Positions 38,701-52,684 are shown, numbered from the stretch's first letter. The stretch is 64,000 bases of DNA from Phoebastria nigripes (GCA_035582835.1 JAYKAV010003358.1:250054-314053), one strand, 5' to 3'. Notes: generated by a model not told the origin, from the letters alone. A program made the numbers and translations.

Positions 38701-41700
38701 ACCAGCGTATGAATTACAGGGATGATGGTAAATGTTTTTGCATTTACTTCCCATTCATATCCATTTGGCTNAATGAGAAACAGAAGCCTGTGGTCTAGAA
38801 GGAGGGCTCCAACCTGAGGCTCCGGCTAATAGCGCTTGCCCCTCGGTGGAGAGGCAGCAGAGGCTACAGTAGCGGCACGAGACATGCTAACATGAGCTCA
38901 TTACNTTTTTCCAGCCAGACCTCACGCCTGGATAGCCTGTGGGTTATCACAACAAAGCAAGGCTGCCGGCTCTCGGTGCACTGGGGCAATGTGGCAGGGC
39001 AGAGCCGCCTGAGGCTGGCAGACTTGCTGCCATCTGCCCAGGGGCTCCTTCGGGACACAGGGGCTGTCCACGCAGGTTTCCCTGCCCCATCGCAGCAGGT
39101 ACATCGCCTCTGTGTGTGAGGCAGAGAAGAAAGATAGAGAGGGATGTCTTTTTATCTGAGCCATGAATGCTGACTCCGGATGATTCATCTGAGGTTTAGA
39201 GCACTTTGGGGGGAAATGAAATGAAAGATCTCCTGCATCTTTGCAGTGAGGCAAGACCAAATCTAGTTTATTCTAAACATGCACTGATTAATAGGCTGTT
39301 TATTAGTCCAGGTACAGAAAATAACAGTGTCTTCTGACAGGAGACTCCTGCCACTGACCTCTTCATTTAGCCTCTGTTTTTTCTGATTTCACCTTAATTG
39401 GAATCAGTAAGGAAATACAGCCAAAGCAGAGCTTCAGGGTGAGTGTCACAAAGCAGTTGACAGCCTGCTCATCCGTATCAACATGCANACACAACAATTA
39501 AATTGTTAAAATGAATACAGTTTTCCATTTACATAGCAAATACCCATTTGAAGTCCCAAATTTATTGGTAGCACTTGATGGGGTTAGGATCTCATAAATT
39601 TTGACCATATAATAAATAAAACGCTTTGTAGGAATTATAGCACACCACTCCTCTACTTCCCCACACACATCTTACGAAGGCAACGGGCAGCCCGGGAGCT
39701 GCTCTCGGCAGGTCCCTCCCGCCTCTGCCCCACCGGCTGGGACTGGGGGAGCGTGCACCCTGCCCAGCACCTCAGCAAACCAGCTGACCCTCCTGCCATG
39801 TAAATGGGATTCATTCCTCCATTGAAAAAAGAAATCTATACCAAAAATCAATCTGAAAGAAATCCTGTAAGCTGAACCCAGAACAGAATAATGACACTTT
39901 CACTTATGACCATATAGCATGTAAAGCAACATGCCATTTGCTAAATGTCTTGGAGGATATATTTTTCACTCAGTTTGAATTTATCCACACTCAGAATAAC
40001 CCCTCTTGAGCCTAGCTTGAGTATGAATAACCAGACTATGAAATAGCCTTGAAAATGCACAGAACACAAGACCTGCTTTTGCAACAGATCTGTTGCTCTA
40101 CCTTGAGCTATAGGTTAAGGTTTGGCCAGATTAAAATTAAGATAAAGGGAGTAACACAGCAGTGAAGGTGTGCAGTGTGAAAATAGATCTGAAGAGTGGC
40201 ACTGAAGCTACAACATACTTCAGCAAAGATAAGCCCAGAGAAGCCTTAAGGTATTAGAAACACAGACCAAGCCAGCTAGGTATGTAAGGGTAACTTCAAG
40301 GATAAGAAGACTCACTGACCTCAGTAAAATTGCCCAACTGCATATGTGTGCTCATAAAAGCATGTGTTGACCAGGGCAGAAACCCTAAGAGGTCTGGTTT
40401 TGCTTAAGTACCGTATATTTTGGAGTGTTCCCCTTAGATTGCTTTCCAAGCACACATTCCAGACTAAGCATCTTTTCTGTGAAAAAAGTAAAAGCAAAAA
40501 GTATAAANACAAAATCTTCATAAAAAGAAGCACGATGCATATCTCTTCAAAGCAGGATACATCTGAATGGGATGCAAAACAACTGCTGTCCTAGAAATTT
40601 CAAGATGTTTCAAACAGAAAATGAAACTGTAACTTGATATATCATAATTTTGGAAGTTTATAGTGTGTGCTCAAAGGCAGGATGTGGAGCCAAAGCTATT
40701 CCCCACTGCACTTAATGTTACAGGAGGTAAAATTGCCCTTCTGTACAGAACCTGTTGTTCAGCATTTTTTTTTTCTTTGTCACTGGATGGTCCATCCAAA
40801 CTCAAGACGATTACAAAAAGCAATCCTGGCTAAGCAGAGCAGTACCCCTAAGCTCCCACCGTTCCTTCTGTGGCTTCATTTCCAAGAAATATTGCGCTTC
40901 CAGTAGCAATAGCATCAACCTCAAATGTAGCATCAAACTGTTTGCTTACTGGCAAAGATTATCTGTCCTGTTCCCCCTGCTGCTCCTCACTGTCTGACAA
41001 CGGGGCTCCTGCTTTGTTTGAGTTGAAAATGCAATGCTGACTTCTCCTCTCAAATGGAATCTGCCCTCATGGGCAATTGTCCATGACTGAACCAACTCCT
41101 CCCCATTCCTTTGGCCTCCTTTCTCCTAGTTTATTTTATAGTGCACTTTCCCCAGTGCAGAGCACATAGCTATTCACTCTTCGGATTTTCATACAGTNTG
41201 CACAGTTCCCCTCCCGATTACTGAAGGCATTGCCAATGCTTTCAAGTGGAAGGCCCCTTTGATGGTGTGGAGACTTCACCAGAAGTATTTAGGGTGCCCA
41301 TCTTGAGGTCAGTACTCCAAACACCAAAGAATCCAGACACTTATTGCCAGAAAATCTAAACAGCATTTGCTCATCCTGGCAACTCAGATTACATAGGAAG
41401 GACCATGTTGCACCTGAACACCTGGAATAGGAAACACTGACGGGATCCATCATTCAGAAGAAGATCTTCTATGTCCACCTCACTGTAAAATAATTCAGGC
41501 CATATTCTGTGTTGACTTATATGCAATCCTGCTGTTGTGAGTCAATAAGAAGTACAAGGACACTTGACGCTAGAAATCACTGCTTGCTGTACATAGGAAT
41601 AAAGCAACCCTTGTTTATAACCTTCCATCCATACCTATACTAGATATGTTGCTTCTGTACTGGTATAAGGAACATGCTGAGGTACAGCCTATTCCTAACT

Positions 41701-43206
41701 TTTCTCTACCGACCCAGTTCATTTCTTAACCTTGCTTCCTGAATTACCGTCTCACTTTAAAAGGAGCTTTTCAGGGCAGTTTAGAGCTGGTGAATGAGCA
41801 CTCCTGAAACCAGATCAGGAAGCAGCCCTCAGGCAGCATGGCAGGTTGACAAGTAATCTCGGAGATGCTGCAGGGAAGATGCTCATCACAGGGCGGGGCT
41901 CTCACTTCAAGCCGGATTTTGGTTTAACAGGTATTTGTCAGCATTGTGGCATTATTTAAGGAGCTGGTTATTGTTACTACAGTACTGAACTAAATAGCTA
42001 TGCCAGTCACTTGGGCAGCAAAGGCAGAGGCTGCAGGGGGAAGGGGCTCTGCAGCCAGAGCATTAGCTCCCGACAGGACAGTGGTGGAGGCATTCCAGTG
42101 AGCTAATTCTGTGGCAGTGTCAGAAGCAGGTTTTATTTACACTCAGCCTAATGGTGTGCGACTCAGTCATGCATGTTACATGGAGCCTTCACCGTGCACA
42201 ATAGCCTGCTGCCATTTCCTCTATTAAATCATTCCTATGTTCATGTGGCTGAAAGCTCAGTGCTGGCATGCAGTAGTCAAGCGTGTAAAAAATGATTACT
42301 CTGATCCCTTTCAACACAGATTTGCTGCATGAAATGGCCTGGCTTTGACCTGGGAAAATCAATGCTGTTGTTTTAATGAACAAAAAAAAATTGGAGCTGA
42401 AGCCCGCACTTCCCCTCCCTCTGCTCCCCCCAGGGCTGTCCAGCCAGCAGTCACATGCATAAAGTGGTCACCTGCATGCAAACAGCTTTTTGCTGTATAA
42501 TTCTAAACATCCTTTGTCATGGTAAAGGTATAATGCAGGATATCAGTTAGCTACCATCACTTGTAAGCAAGTTAAAGTAGAAACGCTGGAGATGCCCTAA
42601 GGCTTTGTGATACAAAGGGCAATTTTCAGCTCCCCACACCATGCCTTGGGCAGTCTAAACATGAACCAAATTCCTTTTCACTTGGATTCAACAAGAAAAG
42701 CTCCAACTCTTTTTGTTGGTGTTTTGTTTCATCATTATCATTTTGGCCACATGTCAAAACGTGATGCTTTGCAATATTGTTTGGAGATGGACTTTCATAA
42801 TTTACAGCCTGCAGATTCAGCCTCTGGCTTTTTCTGCTGCTTTTGTAGGCAGGGCTAAGTGCTTCCAGAGAGTGAATGTGTTAGAATATAGAGTTTTCAG
42901 GGCTTTCCAGGAACCTCTAAATCTCCATCTTTAAAACCATCGCACCAGTGAAACCCAGAGCACACAAGAGAGAAAAAGGGACTCTAATTGTAGATAATTA
43001 TTGTCATGTCTTAACAGTCTGTCTTTTTATTAAAGTGTTTAAAATCATGTAGCAATTTGCTCTGCTTTGGTGGTGAAACTTAGTACTGAGAAAGAGCCGC
43101 AAGGAGTCATGAAACTTTACTGCAAAAGCCATAAAATGCTGCAGCAGGAATCTTTAATTATCTATAGTCAGACAGGTTCCCCATGCAAAGAAGATTAAAG
43201 CGTGTG

Positions 43207-43233
43207 CACAAACACACACACACATACACACAC
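43207..43233 (+). repeat. CA microsatellite
   Basis: This is an imperfect (CA)n run, interrupted by AA and TA, inside the KIF26B intron. Confidence 0.85.
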
Positions 43234-44399
43234 GCCAATCCTATCCTAGACTGACAAGAGCAGGGTCCTGCAAATGCTGAGATACACAACTGCAACTCAG
43301 GGCACAGGTCTAAACTTCAGGAAGTCAGCATTTGGAAACCTTGATTTTCCCCCAGTCTTGTTCAGATTCTGCCTTACTATCAATAGCATCCCTTAGATTT
43401 TTGTTTTCTGATGGTCACTGATACTCAACGTTTAGGAAGACTGAACTGGCCCAGACTGACCCAACTTGAAAGCGCTTTACGTGTAAGGACTTTCTCCCCT
43501 AAGCCTCACCTCTTCAACAGTCATCTTCCTTCCCACAGGGGTCACATCTTCCTCCCATGCACGAGTCCTGGGTCTTTGCCCCTGTGAGCGGGTCTGTGCA
43601 CGCCAGCCAGCAGGCAGCTGTCCCCACCGGTGCATTACGCTGGCTGCTGCATACCTGCTGCTCCCCCAAGCCTGCTTGGGCCACAGAGCACTTCCCTGAG
43701 TGTTTCACTCTGCTGGCACCAGCCCCAGCACCAGTAAAGCTCCAGGCTCAGACTCAGCTCCAAAAAACCTCAACTAGAGAAACGGAAGGAGACACACTCC
43801 TTGGCAGAGGTCTGTCCCATCTCGGCAGAGCACTGCAGTGTAGTGATAGACTGCAGCCCTTAGGTCTAACTGGATGTCATATGGGACGGGGACTCTTTTA
43901 GGCACCCAACCCTATTCCCACAGGGAACAGGAAAGAAAACAGCCTCAGGAAGGTCCCTGTGTTCTCCACGGAAAGCCTTTTCTCAGAGCCCCTCCNGTTC
44001 TGCTGTCCCAATGGAAGGTCTCCTTACAGGTCTGGCAGCTCTGAAACATTGTAAGGGGCAGGAACCGGTAAATAACATCTGTAGGAGAGGGGGGTTAAAG
44101 GCAGAAACAAGGCATTCATGCACATTACATGGGAATGCAAACAGGGCGTGGCTGTACTGGGTAATCCTTGACAGAGCCTGAGCTCTTGTTTTGCTGTGAG
44201 CTCACAGCAGGCAGGACCTGGAGCTAGCACCAAAGCTGCATCTCTGAAATCATCCAGTCACGTTTTGCATTGAGAATTATTTTAGAGTAATTCCCATGTA
44301 CACCCAAACTAAACTGGGGAAAAGATGCTAACAACCAAAGCAGAAGAGCAGAAAGCAGGTAGGTAACACTTCTGATCTAAGGACCCTGCTGTTACTTTT

Positions 44400-44540
44400 T
44401 TCACAACACCATTATCTAGTTTTATGAGCTGGTAACCAGGGAACACAGAAATTACACGAGTTGCCCGAGGTGATACAGCGAACCAGCAGCACACCAGAGA
44501 ATAGAACATAGATCTTGTAAGTCCTAATCTGCCACCCTGC
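44400..44540 (-). mobile_element. Probable MIR-like SINE fragment
   Basis: The plus strand has GAGTTGCCCGAGGTGATACA and then AGAATAGAACATAGATCTTG. This resembles the reverse complement of the MIR 5' half, where the usual words are CTTGCCCAAGGTCACACAGC and GGAATAGAACCCAGG. The match is diverged and the ends are uncertain. It lies in the KIF26B intron, in the same orientation as the gene. Confidence 0.5.
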
Positions 44541-45034
44541 CTGCCTCCCTCTCCTACCTGTTGTGTTCCCGGGATACAAATATGGCTTTGGTAAAATGGA
44601 GTTCAGCTGGAATGCATTTCCTGATCACATGCAGGAGTACGTATTATAAAAGCATCCTTATCATTGCCTTTCCATGGAGCAGCACGGGGGCATTGCACTT
44701 GAAATTTCTGAGGAATTAAAAAATAATATATAATTGGTGCTAGTGATGACTGTACTAACTATGCCCTAACACTTCAGTGCCCTGCTCAGGACAGCACTGC
44801 CTACCCAAGAGAGAGGAGACTAGAGTCAGAGCCAGAAATATGGCTGAGATGCCAATTGTTTCTTCCAGGGGAAAGGCTAATGGAGTGAGCAAAGAAATCA
44901 GAGAAAACACAGTTGCACAGATGCTTGTGGGCGGACAGGGAGGAAGGGCCTGCCACAAAAAGAAAGTAACAAATGAAACTCTTCTCTCCACTGCTCAGCA
45001 AGGGCAGGGGAGGATGTGCGGCCAAGTCAGTTGA

Positions 45035-45240
45035 GGTTGAGGTTAAGAGTTAAGGGTGCCTGCAATTTAACCCTGGATCTGGCTCTCACTTAGTTGTAGG
45101 CATCGGGCAAGTCAGTAAAGCTCTCTGCCTTCACTTCTCCATCTGTAAAATGGGGTCTGGAATAATACTTACACCACAGGGTGGATTAAAGAGCAGCTGT
45201 ACAAAGCTTTGAAATGTACAGCCATAGATCAGGGCTAAAT
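45035..45240 (+). mobile_element. MIR-type SINE
   Basis: In order along the plus strand are GGTTAAGAGTTAAGGG, CCCTGGATCTGGCTCTCACT, GGGCAAGTCAGTAAAGC, CCATCTGTAAAATGGGG, AATAATACTTACACCACAGG and GATTAAAGAGC. These follow the order and spacing of the MIR consensus (tRNA-derived head, then the CORE with CATCTGTAAAATGGGG, then AATAATACCTACCTCACAGGG). It is an old copy without obvious target-site duplications, inserted antisense to KIF26B. Confidence 0.82.
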
Positions 45241-48200
45241 AGCTCTGTTTCTGCCATAAGCAGTCACTTTGGGACAATATATGCTGACATGATGTTATAG
45301 GACCAATGTTAAATGCTAGAAAGATGGGAATGTTTATTAAATGGATAGGTTAGCTTCAGGGGAAAGGCTTATGTGCTTCATGATGTAAACACATGATTTT
45401 TCAATAGGTACCAGAATGCAAAAGGCAAATACTTTTTTAAATTTTCTTTTAATTTTGTACACACAATACTGGGCTGTCTGTGACATGTACAGGTACCCAG
45501 GCAGAGCCCAAAATTTAACCTGAGGCTAACACTGAAGGATATGAACTAGCTTTATCCTTCAAAAGCTGTCAATGTAGGTCTGATGCTTCATGTATGACAT
45601 CCAGGGCAGGAGCACCTACACATACAAATAATGCACTTCAGAGCATTGAAAGACAAGATCTTAATCTCAAGAAAAAAATGATGTCTCTCTAATGTGTCAG
45701 AACTTCAAAAGTAATTGTGAGATCTGACAGGGCTGCTGGTGATTCTCTTAAAGACTCTTTATAGCTCCTCTTACAGGGGCCTTGGGCTGATTCATGTTGA
45801 TCGTGTCTGACAGCTAGCATTTCTGTTAATAATAATCATAAATAAAGTGGACAAGGTTGCCTGACCTGAAATGAGCATATCTATAGTGCCATATCCATTA
45901 CAGCACAGCAGATCTGTGACCGCAAATCAGGAAAGGTCCAATGCTCTTGACACTATGTATTAGAATAGTATCTGTCTTTTAAGAGCTCAGAACCTTTGTC
46001 TGCTATCTTTTTCATTAAAAAGTGTTCCTTAAGAGAGAACATTCACACTAGAACAGACCTATAGAAAGGAGACATTACAGAGGATGAAAGACTGCAAACC
46101 TTTGCATTCTTTTTGTTTATTGTGCAATAAAAATATATTTGTGAACAGCTCTNTTCTCCCTTATATCTCAGCTCCTCCTTCATCTTCTCCTGCATTGAAG
46201 TCATAATCCTGGTTTTATGCCATCATAAATCTGCTGACATGTGAAAAATTATACTATTATCAAACACATCAAAACAGAATTATGATTTCACTGCTGCAGG
46301 ACCAAATGCAAACAGGAGCTGGGTTATAAGAAAGTGAAGCCTTATTAATTTCTGGGCAGTGATTTGCTGCTAGAGATATGGAAGGTAGTAAAGATTTATT
46401 TTTTTTTTAATTTGCATAAAACCCCTGGTTGTATTTATGTACAAATACAAGTACAGCTCATTCAAAACAATACAGGAATTACTTGCAGATATAGGGAATC
46501 ACTCTCAAAAGTATCAGAAATAACACACTTGGAATATCTCCAGGTCAGGTGACAGGCTGAATTAAGAGAGAAGCTTTGCAAAGTACTTTGAGGGAGGTCA
46601 ACGTGCCAGACTATGCTGAGCCCACCAGGGCAGGCAACTTCCAGGGACAGAGGCCCTCCACTGAAAATCCTCCACTCCAGAGATTCAGGTCCAGCAACGG
46701 GTAAATATCTGCAGTATTGCTGACCAGGAGGAGAAGAACTAAACCACACAAGAAGTTAGAATAAAGAGATTAATCTGTCAGCCAGTGAAAAAGCTGTATT
46801 TGGTGAAAAACACAGGTTAGATGTTACACAGCAGTAAAAAAGCAGCAAAGCTTAGATTCTCCATGTTTCCCACTAAGGAGAGGTTCCTACTCACCCCCTC
46901 ACTCACTGCCTTTGTGTATCTGCACAGCACAACAAACCAGCGTCACTGCTCTGCCAGGTAGGCCAAGGCTGGCTAGACCATGGAGAAGCCTTTCCTCTCC
47001 AGNTGTCTCTTGAAACCTGAGTCTCAAACAGTCCTCTCTTCTTAACTCTCTTTTTACAGCCACTGACACAATGTTCAGTCCTACACAGGGGTTATCAAAA
47101 GCCAAAGTTGTAAGCCAAAATATAACCCTGATATAAAGTACAACACACAGATCTGAAGCTCTTCTGTAATTACAACACAAAGACAATGTTTTCCTCGCTC
47201 GTATCTCCAGCCTTGTCCAGCCTCCAATGTGCTATCTAAGCAGAGAGAAGTGAAATGAAACGAGTTTTATGAGCATCAGAGTAAACAGATCCTGGTCTCC
47301 TACTGATTTAGGTTTGGCATGAACTCTGGAGTCTAAAGAATCCACAGGCTCTGCCTGAAGCTCTTCTCAGAGTATTTTTTTAAAGTATCGCCCCCAGGGA
47401 AGGGGGTGTGTGTTCTGTAGTGTCTAATAAGGACAAATCTACATTGCAATTTTCTCTCTGTTCCCTCATCTGCACAGCTGCCTGTTTTCACAAAACTTGA
47501 TAATTTTTTTCATCTAAATGTCCTGTGGAAAAAGTCTATATCATATGGGCAGCCTCTCCACAAGATACAATCCAGTTGACAGTATACACCCAGAAATGCA
47601 ATCTCTGTGGACAGCTTTGTTTTCCTTTTCCACAACATGCAAATCATCCTTCTTTTTCTTGCAAGTTATCATTAAAAAGTTTATATTTGAAAGGAGCTAT
47701 TAAAGGAACAGCTCCTCAGAAAGAGGAAAATCAATTTATTGCCACGTAAACTGAAGGGATAGGAAAGAGGTTTTCTCATAAGGATGCAAAGTTAACTTCA
47801 GAAAGATTATTTCACCACTTGGTCTGTGCTTGCACTGTGTAGGGTGATCACTTTCAGATGCATCCTCTGAACAGGTACAATCAGCCATGCACTTATGGAT
47901 ATGGTTTTAATAGCGGTATCTATTGTATTCACATCTGTTCTGCACATGTTCTTCCTGCTACCACAGTCAAGAGCATAAAGGGAGAGTTATGCATTACTCA
48001 GTTAGGTCACTGCAAATGAATCCCTCAGTTAGGTCACCCAGAACCCAGAGGTGAGTATCCCAGCAAGTGGGAATGGCTGGTGAATTAGGAACTCTATGAG
48101 AATAACACATTTTGGACAGCCAGCGCTACTGTAGGATAAGTAGCCACTGATATTTCACATATCTGTGCACACCAGTTCCAATGCCAATGTGCATTTTTTT

Positions 48201-49229
48201 CCAAAGTAGGTTAGGCAGGACTCGCACTTCAGGTTGGGAAAACAGCACCCAGGAAAAAGTTGAGGTGACCAGCTGATGGATGCTCCTCATCCCTGCCCTG
48301 CAATTTTCTGAAACTCGTTCTGGTGGTAAGATGTACCAGTTGCAACTGCACAGAGTCTTGGTATGACCCATGAGGCTCTTGCCATCTAATTAAAAGGTCC
48401 TGATGTAGTGTGAAAGATACGGGGGATTATATCTGAACAAAGATGAAGTCCTTCTGATCCTTTCTATGATCACTAAAAAGGTTTCAGATTTGCAAATGCT
48501 TCAGTGCAGTAGTTCCCATATATTATTATTAATATAATTTATTATTTGTTATCAATAAATTACTGGGAAAAGAAGGACTCGTAACTCCAAAGTTAAAAAA
48601 CAAGAGTCTCAGAGGCAGGATAACATCTTTCAAGGTCCATGGGCACAACTTTGTTCCATCTTCTAGGTGGGACGAAGGAACTCAGCAGTGGTTTCAGCTG
48701 TGGGGCATCTTGCATCTTTGGGCATCCAGAGCACACAAGGAGCAAAAGTGGGCTCACAACAGATACTGCTATTCAGCAAGACTCTGGTCTTGTGCTGGTG
48801 AAACACATGCATACCAAGAGGGGAGTCTGTGCCCAAAGTGGTTAAGAATAACAGTTAAATTTCACCACCTCACAAAGGCATCTTTCTGGAATCAAATCAG
48901 AAGAATATTTGTACAAATAAATACTTGAACGTGGCTGCCATTGGCAGTACTAACCAGTTTTAGGGATAAATGTTCTTCTGTTCAAGTGAAGTAAACCTAA
49001 GTGAAACGGGTGAGGGGGAGACTCCACTGCAAAGGCAATGCAATCACACAGGATTTGTGCATGTTGCAAAATCAAGAAACTCAGAGCCTAGGACGCTTAC
49101 CCTGGCGTCGCTTCTCTGCTAAGAGATGTAGCTGGTACTGAATTAGCTCACCTTTAGGGCTAGCCTCCCTACCATGTACTAGTTATCTCNTTTGGTCTGC
49201 GTTCCTCTTTCACACTGCCGCAAGCTTAC

Positions 49230-52200
49230 CTGTATTTGATCGTTTCTTTGGATTTTTGAGACTTCGGCACCTGCCGCTCGCAGAGCTGCTGTTCTCGCTC
49301 ATGGAGTCTTGTGCTGAAGAGGCACTCCCCGTCGCCTCGCTGTCCCTCATCATGCTCTCGTAGCCACTGCTCCCCCCGCTGTGGTAGAAGAGGGCTGTTT
49401 TCCCCATGGCGGGGGGCAGCTCCCCGCTGAGGACACTGCTGTTGTCGCTCCCGTGACCACTGCTGCAGCGGTGAGGTTTCCGAGGAGGGGTGATCTTGCT
49501 GTAAGGTGAAGGCAGCATGTGAACAGCTGGCTTCTCATCTCCGGGAAGGCCCCCATGCTCGTCTGCCTCCGAGCTTCCCCGTGGCTGTAGGACTCTGGCA
49601 CTGGCACTCCCTTGGAGCAGCTCCGAAATCCGCCCGTTGACGGCCCGAAGGGGCAGTTTGGAAGCAAGGCTGGAGCCCCGGTTTCTGCTGAGGGACTGAG
49701 TTGACCAGGACATGTTCTTCCCACTCGGAGGCAAACTGGAGCTCTGCCCTACAGACTGAGGCAGAGACTTGGTCGAGAAGCTGAGCGTTTTGGTGGCAGA
49801 GGCAGACAGGCTGCGGGCCTTGGGACTTGCCAGAAGGAGCTTGCTGACTGCAGAGATCTTTGACTGGCTGGCTTTCGGGGAGGCACCTGCGGACTGGGAG
49901 AGGCCCGAGTTGGTGGGTGAGGACATGACACTGCGGCTGAGGCTCCTTCCGGCCCTAGGCATGGTGGTGTCTTTGCCAGGGCTCATTTTGGAACTCACAG
50001 AGGACAGGCTTTCCGCTCTTTCCAGCGACAAACACTCATAGTGGCTTCCTGTGGACCTCCCGAGGGAGTTGGTCCTGCTGGCGAGCTGCTCCAATTTGGC
50101 ACTGAAGAGCTTGCTGCTGCTGTTGCCACTGCTGTCGATGCCAGGGCCCTTCTGTTTGGCATTCAGCTCCTCGGGGAAGCTGGCCAGGAAGGACCCCGGC
50201 TGGCTGGAGGGACTGCTCGTGGTGCTGCTGGCTGCACTGTGCTGGGGGCTGGCTCTGTTCTTCTGATCCAAGCTTGACTTTCTCACTGGTGGCAGAGGAG
50301 GGGTCCCTTTGGGACGAGTGAGGACACAGTGTTTGGGAGAGGCCATTTTCTTGTCAAGGCTAGCCTTAGAAAACTGGGGGAGGGCAGGAGAGCTGACTCC
50401 ACTGGTGTCAGTGGCAGTAGGATGGAGGTGACTGTCAAGCTCCTCCAGCTTGCTTGCCTTTGGGAGCCCTCGGGGGAGGCTGCCATTCTTCAAGCCGTCA
50501 CTGGAATGAACTGGGCTTTGGGTTGCAGAGCCGGACGCTGCCACCTCACACCCATCCACAATCCTCTTTAGACTGTCAGATCCTGGGGAGATAGAGGTGT
50601 CCCCGCTGCTGCTGCTAAACCTGTCCGCTGAGGATTGCTTTGTGCTGTGCTCAGGCTTGGCTGAAACTGCGGCTGTGTCAGGCCTTGGCCCATCACTGCT
50701 CCCAGAGCTGTCCTTTTTTACATCTTCTTCTCTCTTCAGCCAAGGGTCTTCAAATTTGATACCCTTCTTAGCACTGGATTCTTTCTCGTCATGGGAATGA
50801 GCAACCTTTGGGTCTGCAGTTACTGCTGGTACAGCGTCATCAGTGTCTTGTGCTTTGAAGGGATTAACGGCAATACATGGATAGACAGTAATGTTTGTCT
50901 TCATTGGGATGTAGCCTTCACAGCTGCTGAGGCTTGCAGTGTTTTTGATTGTGACAGTAGTTTTCCCTAGAGCTGATATTTTACAGCCTTTGATGGGTGG
51001 CACTTTGCCGAAAGCTTCCTCCCCCATTTCTGACAGTATAAGCATGTTGTCAGTCACTGGCTTCTGTTTATCAGTTACACAAATCATGCTGGCACTTTGT
51101 ATGGTGCTCGCAAACTCGGAGATAGGGGGTTCTGCCATTGCTTCCCCATGCCCATAGCATGCCTGGGCTATGAAGCTGTGGCATGACTGTTCACCATCAC
51201 TCCCTGTGCTCATTTCACTCAACCATGAGCTGATGGATGAGCGCCTGCTGCCATCATCCTGGGATTTGTCATCCAGGCCTAACTTTGGAAGAGGAAGGAA
51301 CTGTGTGATGCTGACTTCAGACACAGGAGCTGCACTGGAGTAACATTCAAGATCTTCAGATATGCTGCTGATAATACTGACTGGCCTAGACCCAGAAGCC
51401 AAAGCCTGCACAGAGCAGTCACTGTTAAAACTGATGATACTGGTTGGGCGCCCATTGTCAAGGACCCCACTAATGGTTAGCTCTTCTACAAGGGTGAACA
51501 CCAGCTCGTCCTCTCCATTCAGCTCTAACGGCTGCTGCACAGTCACCATGGTGGTGCTCAGAATCTCCTTCTTGGATTCTGGAGAAATGCTTTGTTGCTG
51601 ATCTTCGTCAAGAACGGTCTCTTCAAAATCCCCATTGCTGGAGGACACTGACTTCTTCATGACCTGAGGGCTCATGCCTACAGGTGGGGTCCGGATTTCT
51701 GGCTGCAATAAAGATTCACTAGATGTCATCCCAGTATCCTTACTCAGGGGAGCTGGTGGGGGAGTGGAGCTGGGCAGGACTCCCTTCTGTGTATAGACCT
51801 TGCACCTCTGGGAAGGAGAAGTCGGTGGCTTGTACTCAGATGTCTTCGAGAGGCTCGCAATGCCAAGCCGGGGTGAACCCATTGGCCGAGGTTTGCCTTC
51901 CACAAATCCACAGGTGTTGAGACCTTCTCTGCTGCTCTGCAAGCTGGTGCTGTGTGCTAACTGACAAGAGCTAAGCTCTTTACTAGAGCTGCCTGTTACA
52001 CTCCTGGGAGAAGAAGGAGTTGAAACATTAGTAAGAGCTCCAGAAGGAACAGGGGAGTGATTTCTCTTAGTTTTGCTTGGTGTTGCATTTATATTTTCCT
52101 TGGCTTCTCTATCAGGATGCTGACATTCTGGCATCGTATCTTCCTTATCTGACTCTGGTAAGTGGCTAAGCTCTGCCAGCTGGCTTGAGACAGAGCACTT

Positions 52201-52659
52201 AGACATCTGGTCTGAGCTAAATTGAGCAGGCATCTCTTCAAAGGGAAATTTGTCGGTCTCTTCACTGCCATCTATGCAATCCAGCCTCTCCTGGAGCTCT
52301 GCAAAGGTGTTGCACTTCAGGCAGTCTCTTTCAGATGTGCTGGGCCCTGATTCACTAACTTCCTCCAACCTGCCCTCGGTTTTGGTCTTTTGCAGAGCAG
52401 GAACTATGGGAACAAAGTCAGGGGGACCCTCATTATCTGTCAGTTCCTTATCAGAAAGGGCAGTGCCATTGGGGCCAACGTAAATCACCGTGTCACACGA
52501 CTGCTCACTGCTGGATGAATAATCAGGATCACTTGATAAATGCAAAATAGGGAAGTCTGGGTCAACAGTGTTTCTAGAATGGAAAGGCCTCAGCTGGGTT
52601 GGCCTCCGCATTCTGCCCTCCTCACAAGAGCTCTCTCCTCCAGAAGAACTCGATGTGTA
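49230..52659 (-). CDS. KIF26B: KIF26B giant exon (Ser/Pro-rich tail)
   Basis: This is a single 3430-bp exon of 1143 codons plus one base, with canonical acceptor (TTGCAG) and donor (GTAAGC). It begins [19 protein letters not shown], directly continuing KKKKTK of the motor exon. Conserved islands include [17 protein letters not shown] (about residues 62-78 of the exon), [19 protein letters not shown] (about 116-134), [19 protein letters not shown] (about 785, a proline-rich possible SH3 site) and [19 protein letters not shown] (about 1090). The rest is low-complexity and rich in Ser, Pro, Thr and Lys, as in other KIF26B proteins, and is probably disordered and phosphorylated. The 3' third of the exon is visibly GC-rich. 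It has no internal stop or frameshift. Confidence 0.97.
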
Positions 52660-52668
52660 CTGCAATAT

Positions 52669-52684
52669 GAGAGAGAGAGAGAGA
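52669..52684 (-). repeat. (GA)8 microsatellite forming the acceptor polypyrimidine tract
   Basis: Plus-strand GA x 8 reads (TC)8 on the gene strand, then ATATTGCAG and the exon. The repeat supplies nearly all of the pyrimidine tract of the giant exon's acceptor. Confidence 0.85.

Larger units (their letters stand above)
35797..49229 (-). other. KIF26B: KIF26B 13.4 kb intron after the giant exon
   Basis: This intron runs from the GTAAGC donor of the giant exon to the acceptor at 35797-35798. It holds an A15 run at 37199-37213, a CA microsatellite near 43207, two MIR-like SINEs (44.4-44.54 kb and 45.04-45.24 kb), and otherwise unique sequence. A modestly GC-rich patch lies at 39660-39790. I see no additional exon. 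Confidence 0.8.

Noticed and set aside
49769..51920. Several plus-strand open frames inside the KIF26B giant exon
   Set aside because: They are antisense shadows of a constrained coding exon; codon bias on the real strand suppresses stops on the other.
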